Of a stretch of DNA of 57,088 nucleotides, positions 45,005 through 52,902 are shown piece after piece. How positions within the stretch are numbered: position 1 is the stretch's first letter; every line of letters begins with the position of its first letter. The stretch comes from Winogradskyella sp. (lineage in GTDB: Bacteria > Bacteroidota > Bacteroidia > Flavobacteriales > Flavobacteriaceae), in contig SHBX01000016.1 in NCBI GenBank assembly GCA_004211785.1, forward strand, positions 1 through 57,088, read 5' to 3'. The notes beneath the pieces are model-generated. The model made no database searches, had not been told where the DNA came from, and saw only the letters and a program-made list of their open reading frames with translations. Made by a program: the position numbers and the translations under genes.

Positions 45005-46739
45005 TTTATTTTTTGTTTGTAGCGTTTTTTTTAATATACATTCTTATGCACAAGACATAGCTTTAACTAAAAATCTTTTAGATACAGAAATAGAAAAAAA
45101 GAGTAATAGATATAAGAATCAAAAAGCTTTTGCGAAAGCGCAAGTAGCTTACCTAAATAAAGAATGGGATTCAACGCTTATTTTTACAGCGAAACAATTA
45201 AATATTTCTAATAATAATGATGACCTCATTAATTATTGTCATTTTTTTAGGGGTAATGCTTTTAATCAAAAAAAGATATTTAATGAGGCTGAGAAAGAAT
45301 TTCTTAAGGTTTCAGAATCATTTCCTTTTTATAATTTAACCAAAATGTTTTTGGGGACTATAGCTTCAGAACAAAAAAAGTTTGAAAAAGCATTAAGTTA
45401 TTTCATAGAAATCGAAAACTATAATTCTAGAGAACTTCAGCACATTGATAAGCTAAATATTCAAGAAAACATTGCGCTTTGTTATATGGGTCTTGGGAAA
45501 CTTCAAGAGGCCGAACCTTATTTTAAGAGTGTTATAGAAGTGCAAAAAAAAAAGCAAGATACGATTCGACTTATAGGAACTTATGGAAATATTGCCAATT
45601 TGTATTATGAAAGATATGAGGATACAATAGCTATCAAATATTTTACCAAGGCTTACGAATTATCAAAAAAAACAAAAGACTTTTATTCAAAATATACGGC
45701 AGCAGCTAATATGTCTGTGGTTGAAGAAAATAGAAGGCAATATAAGCTAGCATTAACCTATCAATTAGAGGCACAGCGCTGGAAAGACAGTGTAAACAAT
45801 CAAAGTAAGATTTACGAAGTAGCAAAGATTGAAAAGAAATTGGCTGTAGAACAAAAACAAAAAGAAGTCGATGTCCTTGAAGCCGAGAATAAAGTAAAAG
45901 TCGCACAACGAAACGGGATTTTAGTATCAGCCTTGGTGCTCTTGGCTTTACTTGGAGCTAGTGTTTATTTCTACAGAGAAAAGGTAAAGTCTAATAAAAT
46001 AATTACTTCGCAAAACGAAGCTTTAGATAGCCTTAATGCTACAAAAGACAAACTGTTTTCTATCGTAAGTCACGATTTACGTTCATCAGTAAATGCTTTG
46101 AAAACAAGTAACCGTAATTTGGTTTCAAACTTAGAAACAAAAAATATAGACAAGTTAGGCGGACTTTTAAACTCTAACAGCGCCATCGTAAATGGTGCTT
46201 ATAATTTATTAGATAATTTACTCAATTGGGCCATGCTTCAAACCAAGCAGACCTATTTTAATATCGAGGAACATCGTTTATTTATGTTAGTAGAGCACGT
46301 AGCATTTAATTACCAAGCTTTATTTGCTGAAAAAAATATAACGTTTATCAATACAGTTTCCAAAAAAGGTAAAATTCTTGCAGATCAAGAGTCACTAAAA
46401 ATCATTCTTAGAAACCTTTTAGATAATGCTATAAAATTTAGTGATTTAGATGGTGAGATCTCAGTTTACAGTAGTTCTGAAGAAGATAATTATATACAAC
46501 TTATAATTGAAGATTGTGGATTAGGAATGTCTGAAGCTACAAGATTAGAATTACTAAAAGAAACAAGTCTGCTTTCTAAAAAAGAAAATGAAGATATTAT
46601 CGGAACCGGTTTAGGGATTCAATTGTGTAAATCCATGATTAAGAAAAACAACGGTAAATTTTCTATTGAAAGTCAACTTGGGTCAGGTACAAAAATGATT
46701 GTATCTTTACCAAAACCCTCAATTGATGGACAAAGTTAA
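44985..46739 (+). CDS. TPR-containing membrane histidine kinase
   Basis: The 584-aa sensor kinase has a signal peptide (about 1-22) and a periplasmic tetratricopeptide-repeat region (about 50-275, with repeats such as ENIALCYMGLGKLQEAEPYF). A short coiled coil follows, then one transmembrane helix (about 310-330). The cytoplasmic kinase has phospho-acceptor His363 in IVSHDLRSSVNAL, N-box RNLLDNAIKFS, G1 EDCGLGMS and G2 GTGLGIQLCKS. TPR kinases of this build are common in Bacteroidota and pair with LytTR regulators, as here: the regulator overlaps its 3' end by 14 bases. The start codon lies in the loop of a 17-bp hairpin, so its translation or transcription is probably controlled. Confidence 0.93.
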   Translation: MSFKYNFLFFVCSVFFNIHSYAQDIALTKNLLDTEIEKKSNRYKNQKAFAKAQVAYLNKEWDSTLIFTAKQLNISNNNDDLINYCHFFRGNAFNQKKIFNEAEKEFLKVSESFPFYNLTKMFLGTIASEQKKFEKALSYFIEIENYNSRELQHIDKLNIQENIALCYMGLGKLQEAEPYFKSVIEVQKKKQDTIRLIGTYGNIANLYYERYEDTIAIKYFTKAYELSKKTKDFYSKYTAAANMSVVEENRRQYKLALTYQLEAQRWKDSVNNQSKIYEVAKIEKKLAVEQKQKEVDVLEAENKVKVAQRNGILVSALVLLALLGASVYFYREKVKSNKIITSQNEALDSLNATKDKLFSIVSHDLRSSVNALKTSNRNLVSNLETKNIDKLGGLLNSNSAIVNGAYNLLDNLLNWAMLQTKQTYFNIEEHRLFMLVEHVAFNYQALFAEKNITFINTVSKKGKILADQESLKIILRNLLDNAIKFSDLDGEISVYSSSEEDNYIQLIIEDCGLGMSEATRLELLKETSLLSKKENEDIIGTGLGIQLCKSMIKKNNGKFSIESQLGSGTKMIVSLPKPSIDGQS

Positions 46740-47475
46740 TGTACTTGTAGTCGAAGATACACCTGCAGAAAGCGATAAACTCATTGCAGCATTAAAAGCA
46801 AATAACTTTAATGTAGTCGGTTTGGCAACCAGCTTTAAAGATGCTTTAACTTTATACCATAGCACTAATCCCGATATATTAATTATAGATATTTTTCTAA
46901 ACGGTTCGCCAGATGGCGTAAGTTTTGCCGAAGCTGTAACTTTAAGTCCAGAAGGTGCAAAACCTTTTGTGTTTTTGACAAGTTCTACAGATCGACAAAT
47001 TTTTGAACGCGCCAAATTAACTAAGCCATTTAGTTACCTTCTAAAGCCTTTTAATGAATTAGAATTATTATATGCTATTGAAATGGCATTAGAAAAATTC
47101 TACGAGCAGAAAGATGTGTTTTTTGGGGATGAAGAAGACACGGTAATAAGTGATAATTACCTCTTCATTAAAAAAGGAAAAGCACTTAAAAAAATATTGG
47201 TCAGCGATATTATTTATATCGAAGTTGAAGATAAGTACTGTAATATCATTACAAAAAATGAAAAATTTGTAATTCTTATATCTCTAGTAAAAATCCTGAA
47301 ACTCCTAAACCCTAAAGTTTTTATGAGGTCTCATAGAAATTACATTGTCAATATTGAAAAGGTTTCGGAAATTGTTCCTTCCGATAATCTTATTGTGCTT
47401 TCAGGTAATCACAAAGCTGTTATAAGTGACACTTTTAAGGATAAAATAATTAGTACTGTTAAGACCTTAAAATAG
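46726..47475 (+). CDS. LytTR-family response regulator
   Basis: The 249-aa regulator has a receiver domain (about 1-120) with VVEDTPAESD, phospho-acceptor Asp55 in LIIDIFLNG and the conserved Lys in YLLKPFNELE. A LytTR DNA-binding domain follows (about 150-248) with DIIYIEVEDKYCNIIT and MRSHRNYIVNIEKV. The ATG at 46726 is chosen over a TTG nine codons upstream because it places the receiver domain at the N-terminus. It overlaps the kinase gene by 14 bases and should be its partner. LytTR proteins bind paired direct repeats near two helical turns apart; such repeats lie before the next gene. Confidence 0.94.
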   Translation: MDKVNVLVVEDTPAESDKLIAALKANNFNVVGLATSFKDALTLYHSTNPDILIIDIFLNGSPDGVSFAEAVTLSPEGAKPFVFLTSSTDRQIFERAKLTKPFSYLLKPFNELELLYAIEMALEKFYEQKDVFFGDEEDTVISDNYLFIKKGKALKKILVSDIIYIEVEDKYCNIITKNEKFVILISLVKILKLLNPKVFMRSHRNYIVNIEKVSEIVPSDNLIVLSGNHKAVISDTFKDKIISTVKTLK

Positions 47476-47511
47476 TTTTGCTGTATTTCTAAAATATACT
47501 TAAAAATCTCG

Positions 47512-47542
47512 TGCCAATAAAATCTTCTTTCATGCCATAAAA
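47512..47542 (+). promoter_or_regulatory. Paired TGCC(A)ATAAAA repeats upstream of the 100-aa gene
   Basis: TGCCAATAAAA at 47512-47522 and TGCCATAAAA at 47533-47542 are direct repeats with starts 21 bp apart, i.e. two helical turns. They begin about 90 nt before the ATG at 47623; TATATTTA at 47588-47595 is a near-consensus -7 box downstream. The geometry resembles operators of LytTR regulators, and the gene for such a regulator ends 36 bases upstream. The link is inferred. Confidence 0.4.
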
Positions 47543-47622
47543 TATAGCTCTCATTCCTTTTTTAATTCTTTCGGCTTAACTGAAATGTATATTTATCATG
47601 AGTTAGAAAAAGAACGACTAAT

Positions 47623-47925
47623 ATGTCAGAATACAAGTTTAAAGTACATTCAGCAATATATTCTTGCAACTCTTCAGAATCATGTGTTACATCTGGATAT
47701 GATGTCACTGGAGACGTACAAGAAATATTAAGAACATCTAATACGGATGGTGTTTTAGAGATAAATAATGACATAATTAAAAATTCTAATTCAGATATAC
47801 CTAAGTGTTTTGCAATAATCGTAACTGTAGTTTATCCAAACGGAGAAATACTAACACGCTTTTGCTCTTCTTCGGAAGGAAATACAATAGATTTAAAAGT
47901 ATCAGGAGTCGTATGCTCCTTTTAA
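47623..47925 (+). CDS. Unrecognised 100-aa cysteine-containing protein
   Basis: I do not recognise this product. It has no signal peptide or membrane helix. Five cysteines occur, two in a CNSSESC group near residues 14-20, and others in PKCFA, TRFCSS and the C-terminal VVCSF. The sequence is acidic with several strand-like segments (FAIIVTVVYPNGEILTRF). It is a single gene after the kinase/LytTR pair, with a terminator about 100 bases downstream, and shares an upstream element with the 148-aa gene on the other side of the pair. Confidence 0.6.
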   Translation: MSEYKFKVHSAIYSCNSSESCVTSGYDVTGDVQEILRTSNTDGVLEINNDIIKNSNSDIPKCFAIIVTVVYPNGEILTRFCSSSEGNTIDLKVSGVVCSF

Positions 47926-48021
47926 AAATATAAGACAATTGCTTTCTTAAGTAGGTGAACCATGTTGTAGTAATTACTATTGGGGGATTTAATTAAAACT
48001 TCAATTATTCACCAAAACTGG

Positions 48022-48048
48022 CCAGAGGAGAAATCCTCTGGTTTTTTT
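48022..48048 (+). terminator. Terminator before wecB
   Basis: A perfect 8-bp GC-rich stem (48022-48029 with 48034-48041) with a GAAA tetraloop is followed by seven Ts. It ends transcription coming from the 100-aa gene. Confidence 0.88.
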
Positions 48049-48081
48049 GTTTTCGTCATCAAATAGTATTTCTAAAAGTGT

Positions 48082-48103
48082 AAATTTGAAGAGATTCAAA
48101 TTT
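48082..48103 (+). promoter_or_regulatory. Palindrome overlapping the -7 box and leader of wecB
   Basis: AAATTTGAA and TTCAAATTT form a perfect 9-bp inverted repeat around GAGA. The exact -7 box TAAATTTG (48081-48088) lies in its left arm, and the right arm ends four bases before the ATG at 48108. It could be a repressor operator or an RNA hairpin in the leader. Confidence 0.55.
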
Positions 48104-48107
48104 GTAT

Positions 48108-49208
48108 ATGTACAGAATTACATTAATCGCAGGAGCAAGACCAAACTTTATGAAGATTGCACCTATAATGCATGCGTTAAAAAAGACTAGGGAAGATGGC
48201 ACTGAATTAAGTTATAGGTTGGTGCATACAGGTCAGCATTACGATAAAAATATGTCTGAAAGCTTTTTTGAACAGCTATCAATTCCCCGTCCAGATGCTA
48301 ATTTAGCTTGTTCTGGAGGCTCACAATCTGAGCAGACAGCGAGTATTCTGCTAGCTTTTGAAAAAGAATTAAAAGCCAATCCAGCAGACTTGATTTTAGT
48401 CGTTGGCGATGTAACATCAACAATGGCTTGTACGCTTGTTGCTAAAAAACTAAACACTAAAGTTGCTCATGTAGAAGGTGGTATCCGCTCCAGAGATTTG
48501 ACAATGCCAGAAGAGATTAATAGGATGGTAACAGATAGTATTGCCGACTATTTTTTTACGACGTCAGAATTAGCAAATAAAAATTTAAAATCTGAAGGAG
48601 TAAATGCAGGCCACCTGTTTCTTGTAGGTAACACTATGATTGACACTTTATTGGCTAATAAACATAAGTTTTATAAACCTGAAGTATGGGGAAGATTAAA
48701 CTTGAAATCCAAATCTTATTTGGTTTTAACCATGCATCGTCCAGCAAATGTTGATGCAGAGCATAAATTAGAAGAAATGTTGAAGGAAATCCTAAATCAA
48801 ACTCGAGATTTTCTGATTGTTTTTCCAGCACATCCAAGAACGCAAAAAATACTTTCTCGATTTCACATACAAAATGAAAGACTTCATATTGTTGAGCCTT
48901 TGAGTTATTTAGAGTTTAATTATTTGGTTGAGAATGCTAAAGCAGTCATTACAGATTCTGGCGGAATAACTGAAGAAGCTTCTATCATGAATGTACCTTG
49001 TTTAACTCTTAGAGATAATACTGAACGACCAGAAACTATAGATTTGGGAACCAATGAACTCATTGGGACAAATCCAGATAATCTTAAACCTTATTTAGAT
49101 AGACTTTTTGAAGGCAATTGGAAGCAAGCTCAATCAATACCATTTTGGGACGGAAAAACGGCAAATCGAATAGTAAATGTAATTGCTAATCAGTTAATTA
49201 AGAGTTAG
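48108..49208 (+). CDS. wecB: Non-hydrolysing UDP-GlcNAc 2-epimerase
   Basis: The enzyme converts UDP-GlcNAc to UDP-ManNAc, a precursor for surface polysaccharides. The 366-aa GT-B-like protein has GARPNFMKIAPI at the N-terminus, HTGQHYDKNMS, VVGDVTSTMACTL, AHVEGGIRSRD, TMHRPANVD and the late ITDSGGITEEA motif. The ATG at 48108 is preferred; a TTG two codons earlier is possible. It is a single gene, convergent with rpe and overlapping it by 11 bases. No other polysaccharide genes are adjacent. Confidence 0.95.
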   Translation: MYRITLIAGARPNFMKIAPIMHALKKTREDGTELSYRLVHTGQHYDKNMSESFFEQLSIPRPDANLACSGGSQSEQTASILLAFEKELKANPADLILVVGDVTSTMACTLVAKKLNTKVAHVEGGIRSRDLTMPEEINRMVTDSIADYFFTTSELANKNLKSEGVNAGHLFLVGNTMIDTLLANKHKFYKPEVWGRLNLKSKSYLVLTMHRPANVDAEHKLEEMLKEILNQTRDFLIVFPAHPRTQKILSRFHIQNERLHIVEPLSYLEFNYLVENAKAVITDSGGITEEASIMNVPCLTLRDNTERPETIDLGTNELIGTNPDNLKPYLDRLFEGNWKQAQSIPFWDGKTANRIVNVIANQLIKS

Positions 49209-49860
49209 CTAAACGTTTTAAATTTTTTATTGTTTCGGGTTGGTTGTTACTTTTAAACACATGACTTCCAGCCACAAAAACATTAGCACCAGCATCAGCC
49301 AGTTTTTTAATGTTTTGGTCCGTAACGCCTCCATCAATTTCAATAAGAGTATCTAAACCTTGCTCATCAATCATTTTACGCAATTTTTTCACACGGTTAT
49401 AAGTAATGTTTTCAAATTTTTGTCCACCAAAACCAGGATTGATAGACATCAATAATATCATATAACATTCTGGTAAAATATCTTCTAAAACTGAAACAGG
49501 TGTTGTTAGGTTTAAGACAATGCCGGCTTTACACCCGGCAGCTTTAATTTGTCTTAAAGTACGGTGTAAATGTACTGTACTTTCATGATGTACAGTAATA
49601 ATATCTGCGCCAACCTTTGCAAATTCTTCAATATATCGTTCAGGCTTTTCAATCATTAAATGAACATCTAAAGGCTTAGTTGCATGTTTTTTAATAGCTG
49701 CTATTACAGGCATGCCGTAAGAAATATTTGGCACAAAATGTCCATCCATCACATCTATATGAAACCAGTCTGCATCACTGTTATTTACCATTTCTGTATC
49801 ACGTTGAAGGTTTCCGAAATCGGCAGCGAGCATTGATGGTGCTATTAGACATTTACTCAT
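49198..49860 (-). CDS. rpe: Ribulose-phosphate 3-epimerase
   Basis: Rpe interconverts ribulose-5-phosphate and xylulose-5-phosphate in the pentose phosphate pathway. The 220-aa TIM barrel has APSMLAADFGNL, the metal-binding HIDVMDGHFVPNIS, LDVHLMIEKPE, MSINPGFGGQKF and the phosphate-binding EIDGGV and VAGSHVF. It is complete. Its ATG at 49860 overlaps by four bases the stop of a BLUF photoreceptor gene upstream on the same strand, so the two are translationally coupled. Confidence 0.96.
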   Translation of the reverse strand: MSKCLIAPSMLAADFGNLQRDTEMVNNSDADWFHIDVMDGHFVPNISYGMPVIAAIKKHATKPLDVHLMIEKPERYIEEFAKVGADIITVHHESTVHLHRTLRQIKAAGCKAGIVLNLTTPVSVLEDILPECYMILLMSINPGFGGQKFENITYNRVKKLRKMIDEQGLDTLIEIDGGVTDQNIKKLADAGANVFVAGSHVFKSNNQPETIKNLKRLANS

Positions 49861-50267
49861 TTGTTGTTTTTTAAAAAGTTGGTTGTTAACTCAATTAATT
49901 CATCAGCAGGCATATAATCCGCATTTTTCATCCAATTAAAATACAAATATAGTTTTTTCATATCTGAGAATTTTTGAAAAACTTCAAATTCTCCACTATT
50001 ATAGTCTTTAAAAAGCCTTCCCTCGATTTTTGTGTCTAATAATTTAATGACACCAGTGTGTCTTGAATCAGTTTTGATTTTTTTATATAAGTTATCAGCT
50101 TTCTCTTCTTCTCCTTCTAGAATTTGAAAAAAGTGTTTGTTTTTAATGATTAAGAGTCCAGTAACATCTTGAATCTTATTTTTTTTATTGACATTATAGA
50201 TTAGCTTATCAATGTCATTTTTGCTCAGGCCTTTAGAAAAATTACTGATATAACAAATAGCTTTCAT
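49857..50267 (-). CDS. Short BLUF-domain blue-light sensor
   Basis: The 136-aa protein is a BLUF (FAD-binding) domain with a helical C-terminal extension and no effector domain. The ATG at 50267 (MKAICYISN) is used; an in-frame ATG at 50345 would run through a terminator hairpin. The key residues have exactly the spacing of AppA: Tyr6, Asn30 and Gln48 correspond to Tyr21, Asn45 and Gln63. The motif DVTGLLI and HFFQILEGEE are typical. The semi-conserved Trp104 and Met106 of AppA are Tyr89 and Ser91 here. Coupling to rpe by a 4-base overlap is unusual. Its promoter may be TAACTTCG (minus strand, 50291-50298). Confidence 0.9.
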   Translation of the reverse strand: MKAICYISNFSKGLSKNDIDKLIYNVNKKNKIQDVTGLLIIKNKHFFQILEGEEEKADNLYKKIKTDSRHTGVIKLLDTKIEGRLFKDYNSGEFEVFQKFSDMKKLYLYFNWMKNADYMPADELIELTTNFLKNNK

Positions 50268-50300
50268 TAGGGTTGGAGGTTTATTAAAGCCGAAGTTACA

Positions 50301-50336
50301 TAAAAAAGTGAACCCACGGTAATCAGCCGTGGGTTC
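50301..50336 (-). terminator. Terminator downstream of rpoD
   Basis: A perfect 10-bp GC-rich stem (50310-50319 with 50327-50336, 7-nt loop) is followed on the minus strand by ACTTTTTTA. It lies between rpoD and the BLUF gene. Confidence 0.85.
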
Positions 50337-50450
50337 TTTCATCAATCAAAAAACGAACAGTTATGTTTTGTAACTGTTGTTACCGTAATTTAGTCGTAAA
50401 TTGTGCTGTAATCTAACAAAAAATAATTGAAAATTAAAACACTTTGCTTA

Positions 50451-51314
50451 CTATCCTAAATAAGTCTTTAATATTTTGCTTCGCGAGGTATGTTTTAACC
50501 TACGAATTGCCTTTTCTTTAATTTGTCTTACACGCTCACGAGTAAGATCAAATGTTTCTCCAATTTCTTCAAGAGTCATTGGGTGTTGGTTGCCTAAACC
50601 AAAGTACAAACGAATAACATCTGCTTCACGAGGAGTAAGAGTTTCAAGTGCACGCTCTATCTCTGTACGTAAAGACTCGTGTAATAAATCTCTATCTGGA
50701 TTTGGAGACTCACCACTACGTAATACATCGTATAGGTTAGAATCTTCTCCTTCAACTAGAGGTGCATCCATTGATACGTGACGTCCAGAATTTTTCATTG
50801 ACTCCTTAACATCGTTAATAGTCATGTCTAATTCCTTTGCTATTTCTTCAGCTGATGGTGGACGCTCGTGACTTTGCTCTAAGAAAGCAAATGTCTTATT
50901 GATTTTGTTAATAGAACCAATTTTATTAAGCGGTAAACGTACAATACGAGATTGTTCTGCTAATGCTTGTAAGATAGATTGTCTAATCCACCATACGGCG
51001 TATGATATAAATTTAAAACCACGTGTTTCATCAAAACGTTGAGCAGCTTTAATAAGACCTAAATTACCTTCGTTAATTAAATCTGGCAATGTTAAACCTT
51101 GATTTTGGTATTGTTTAGCTACAGATACTACGAAACGTAAATTTGCCTTTGTCAACTTCTCTAAAGCAATTTGGTCACCAGCTTTAATACGCTGTGCTAA
51201 TTCTACTTCTTCGTCTGCTGTAATAAGGTCTACCTTACCAATTTCTTGTAAATATTTGTCCAATGAAGCGGTTTCTCTATTAGTAACCTGCTTGGTGATT
51301 TTAAGTTGTCTCAT
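50451..51314 (-). CDS. rpoD: Primary RNA polymerase sigma factor
   Basis: The 287-aa sigma-70 is the housekeeping sigma of Bacteroidota, shorter than E. coli RpoD because region 1.1 is absent. Region 1.2 starts at [15 protein letters not shown]. Region 2 has [18 protein letters not shown] and [16 protein letters not shown]. Region 3 has the [15 protein letters not shown] stretch, and region 4 has [16 protein letters not shown] and [26 protein letters not shown], the -33 recognition helix, quoted only in part. This sigma type recognises the TTTG/TAnnTTTG promoters seen in this window. Confidence 0.97.
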   Translation of the reverse strand: MRQLKITKQVTNRETASLDKYLQEIGKVDLITADEEVELAQRIKAGDQIALEKLTKANLRFVVSVAKQYQNQGLTLPDLINEGNLGLIKAAQRFDETRGFKFISYAVWWIRQSILQALAEQSRIVRLPLNKIGSINKINKTFAFLEQSHERPPSAEEIAKELDMTINDVKESMKNSGRHVSMDAPLVEGEDSNLYDVLRSGESPNPDRDLLHESLRTEIERALETLTPREADVIRLYFGLGNQHPMTLEEIGETFDLTRERVRQIKEKAIRRLKHTSRSKILKTYLG

Positions 51315-51372
51315 GTAATTTTATGTGTGCAATTTTTATAACAACGTTATGTTGCGCTATAGTTATACGTTA

Positions 51373-51380
51373 CAAACATA
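51373..51380 (-). promoter_or_regulatory. -7 box upstream of rpoD
   Basis: On the minus strand, TATGTTTG matches TAnnTTTG exactly, 58 nt before the rpoD ATG. No good -33 element is seen at the expected distance. Confidence 0.45.
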
Positions 51381-51407
51381 TAAAATGTTACAAAAGGAAT
51401 GATTTTT

Positions 51408-52388
51408 TTATAAATCATTAGCAATTAATGCAGTACTGATTACTTTAAAACTAGCTTCTTCATTTAAAACATTGTCAAAGGCTGCATAATCTATCCATAC
51501 AAATCCATCATCACCCCAATCTTCTCCCCAAGAGTTAACGACTTTAAATGCATTATGTGTATCAGAATAGCCTACAACTAACATAGCATGACAACCACCT
51601 GGTATAGAAAAATCAATAATATGATCTCTGTATGCTGTTAATCCTAAGTCATCAGTTTTAGCAAACTCAGAAGTTAGGAATGCAGAGATTAATATTGGGG
51701 TTTCTTCTACTATAAGAGTTTTCATTTCTAAAACCATATTTTCACCACTAAGATATTTGTAATCATCTATTTTATTATCGATTGCCATTTCGTCTTGTTC
51801 CTCTGTGGGTTGGATACTGCATGTGTTATCAAAGTAAGGAAATATTTGTAAAGGTGTAGTGCCTTTTTCCTTTAGTATCTCTAGAGCACTATTTATAGGT
51901 GTACCTTCACAAATACCTTCGGTAATTTGATTATAGGTATATGCAGGACTCATTATAGTTGATAAATTGTATGGAGGACTAGCTTCAATTCTTTTTTGCA
52001 TTGACTTTAGGTAATAGGTGCTAGCCCATGACACGCAAGAGCCTTGTCTCCCTTGGTCCCCAATAGGAGGTAAGTAGTGTGACAGGTCATACTCCTCAGG
52101 TAAGTCATCTAATATTTCTAAATCCGATAAAACATTATTTGAATCGAAACTGTAACTTCCGTCACTAGTACAGGAATTACAACCTGTATAGTAAATGATT
52201 CCGTTTGGAGCTTTGTATTGATCTTTAATTATTTCTCTAAATTGATTGTTCAAATCAATTTGTTGATTGTCGTCTATATCTTGACTACAGGAAAAAGTTA
52301 ATAGTGTAAAAAAAAATAAAGCTACTATCTTGGTATTGAGAAAATCTTTTGAATTGAGTTTTTGAAATAGTGATTTTATAGTTTTCAT
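51408..52388 (-). CDS. Papain-like (C1A) cysteine peptidase lipoprotein
   Basis: The 326-aa protein has an N-terminal lipobox LLTFSC (Cys34) and a linker with a GCNSC pair (Cys70, Cys73). The C1A peptidase domain follows: oxyanion Gln112 and nucleophile Cys118 in GDQGRQGSCVSWAS, His267 in GGCHAMLVVGYS and Asn285 in VVNSWGEDWGDDGF. All catalytic residues are present. No long propeptide with an ERFNIN-like motif is visible, so activation may differ from papain. It is the last gene of a four-gene minus-strand run that begins with an ECF sigma factor. Surface or periplasmic location is inferred from the lipid anchor. Confidence 0.88.
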   Translation of the reverse strand: MKTIKSLFQKLNSKDFLNTKIVALFFFTLLTFSCSQDIDDNQQIDLNNQFREIIKDQYKAPNGIIYYTGCNSCTSDGSYSFDSNNVLSDLEILDDLPEEYDLSHYLPPIGDQGRQGSCVSWASTYYLKSMQKRIEASPPYNLSTIMSPAYTYNQITEGICEGTPINSALEILKEKGTTPLQIFPYFDNTCSIQPTEEQDEMAIDNKIDDYKYLSGENMVLEMKTLIVEETPILISAFLTSEFAKTDDLGLTAYRDHIIDFSIPGGCHAMLVVGYSDTHNAFKVVNSWGEDWGDDGFVWIDYAAFDNVLNEEASFKVISTALIANDL

Positions 52389-52444
52389 AAGAATTAGTAA
52401 TATTAAATATTAGTTGCCTGGATTAGATGTCACATTTGTAATAA

Positions 52445-52855
52445 TCATTCGGTTTCGAGTGCTATTGCATAATTAGAGATTTCAGCAAAATTATTACTGT
52501 TATTTTCTATTGAAAAAACCCTAATACTACCTCCATTAAAGTCAGATTTAAATTCAATGGTAGCTATAGATTTGTTTATACCGTTTTCGATACTTTCATC
52601 AATGTTTAAAATCTCCATATTACCAGTTTCAATTTCCCATGAAATTTCAGAAAAGTTTGAGGTCGACTTACTTGCATAGGTTAGTATTTCGTTTCTTAAA
52701 GCTAAAGTCGAGCCATTTAGACAAATACCTATAAAGTTTGGATTAGAGTCAAACTCACAATCAAATGCATTTTTAAAGTTTTCATCTATTGAATCTTTTG
52801 TACAAGAAAACGTGATTGCTAATAGCATTAAAAGAAGGAGGTTGATTTTTTTCAT
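52445..52855 (-). CDS. Small lipoprotein of unknown function
   Basis: The 136-aa product has a clear lipoprotein signal, LLAITFSC, with Cys18 as the lipid site. The mature part has two cysteines near residues 33 and 44 that could form a disulfide, and a beta-like C-terminal half (SIATIEFKSDFNGGSIRVFS). No family is recognised. It is 47 bases downstream of the barrel/anti-sigma-like gene and 56 bases before the C1A peptidase gene. It could be an inhibitor, substrate or partner of that peptidase; this is only inferred from proximity. Confidence 0.7.
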   Translation of the reverse strand: MKKINLLLLMLLAITFSCTKDSIDENFKNAFDCEFDSNPNFIGICLNGSTLALRNEILTYASKSTSNFSEISWEIETGNMEILNIDESIENGINKSIATIEFKSDFNGGSIRVFSIENNSNNFAEISNYAIALETE

Positions 52856-52902
52856 AGCAGATGATTTTTTATTAGATGAGAAATTTTGAAAAAGGTTGCT
52901 TT

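Noticed and set aside
47968..47979. Perfect palindrome TAGTAATTACTA after the 100-aa gene
   Set aside because: Twelve AT-rich bases with no promoter or gene start nearby; it precedes a conventional terminator and has no assigned role.
50268..50345. Longer BLUF protein starting at 50345
   Set aside because: The extra 26 residues are encoded across a GC-rich terminator hairpin and do not belong to the BLUF domain, which starts right at 50267.
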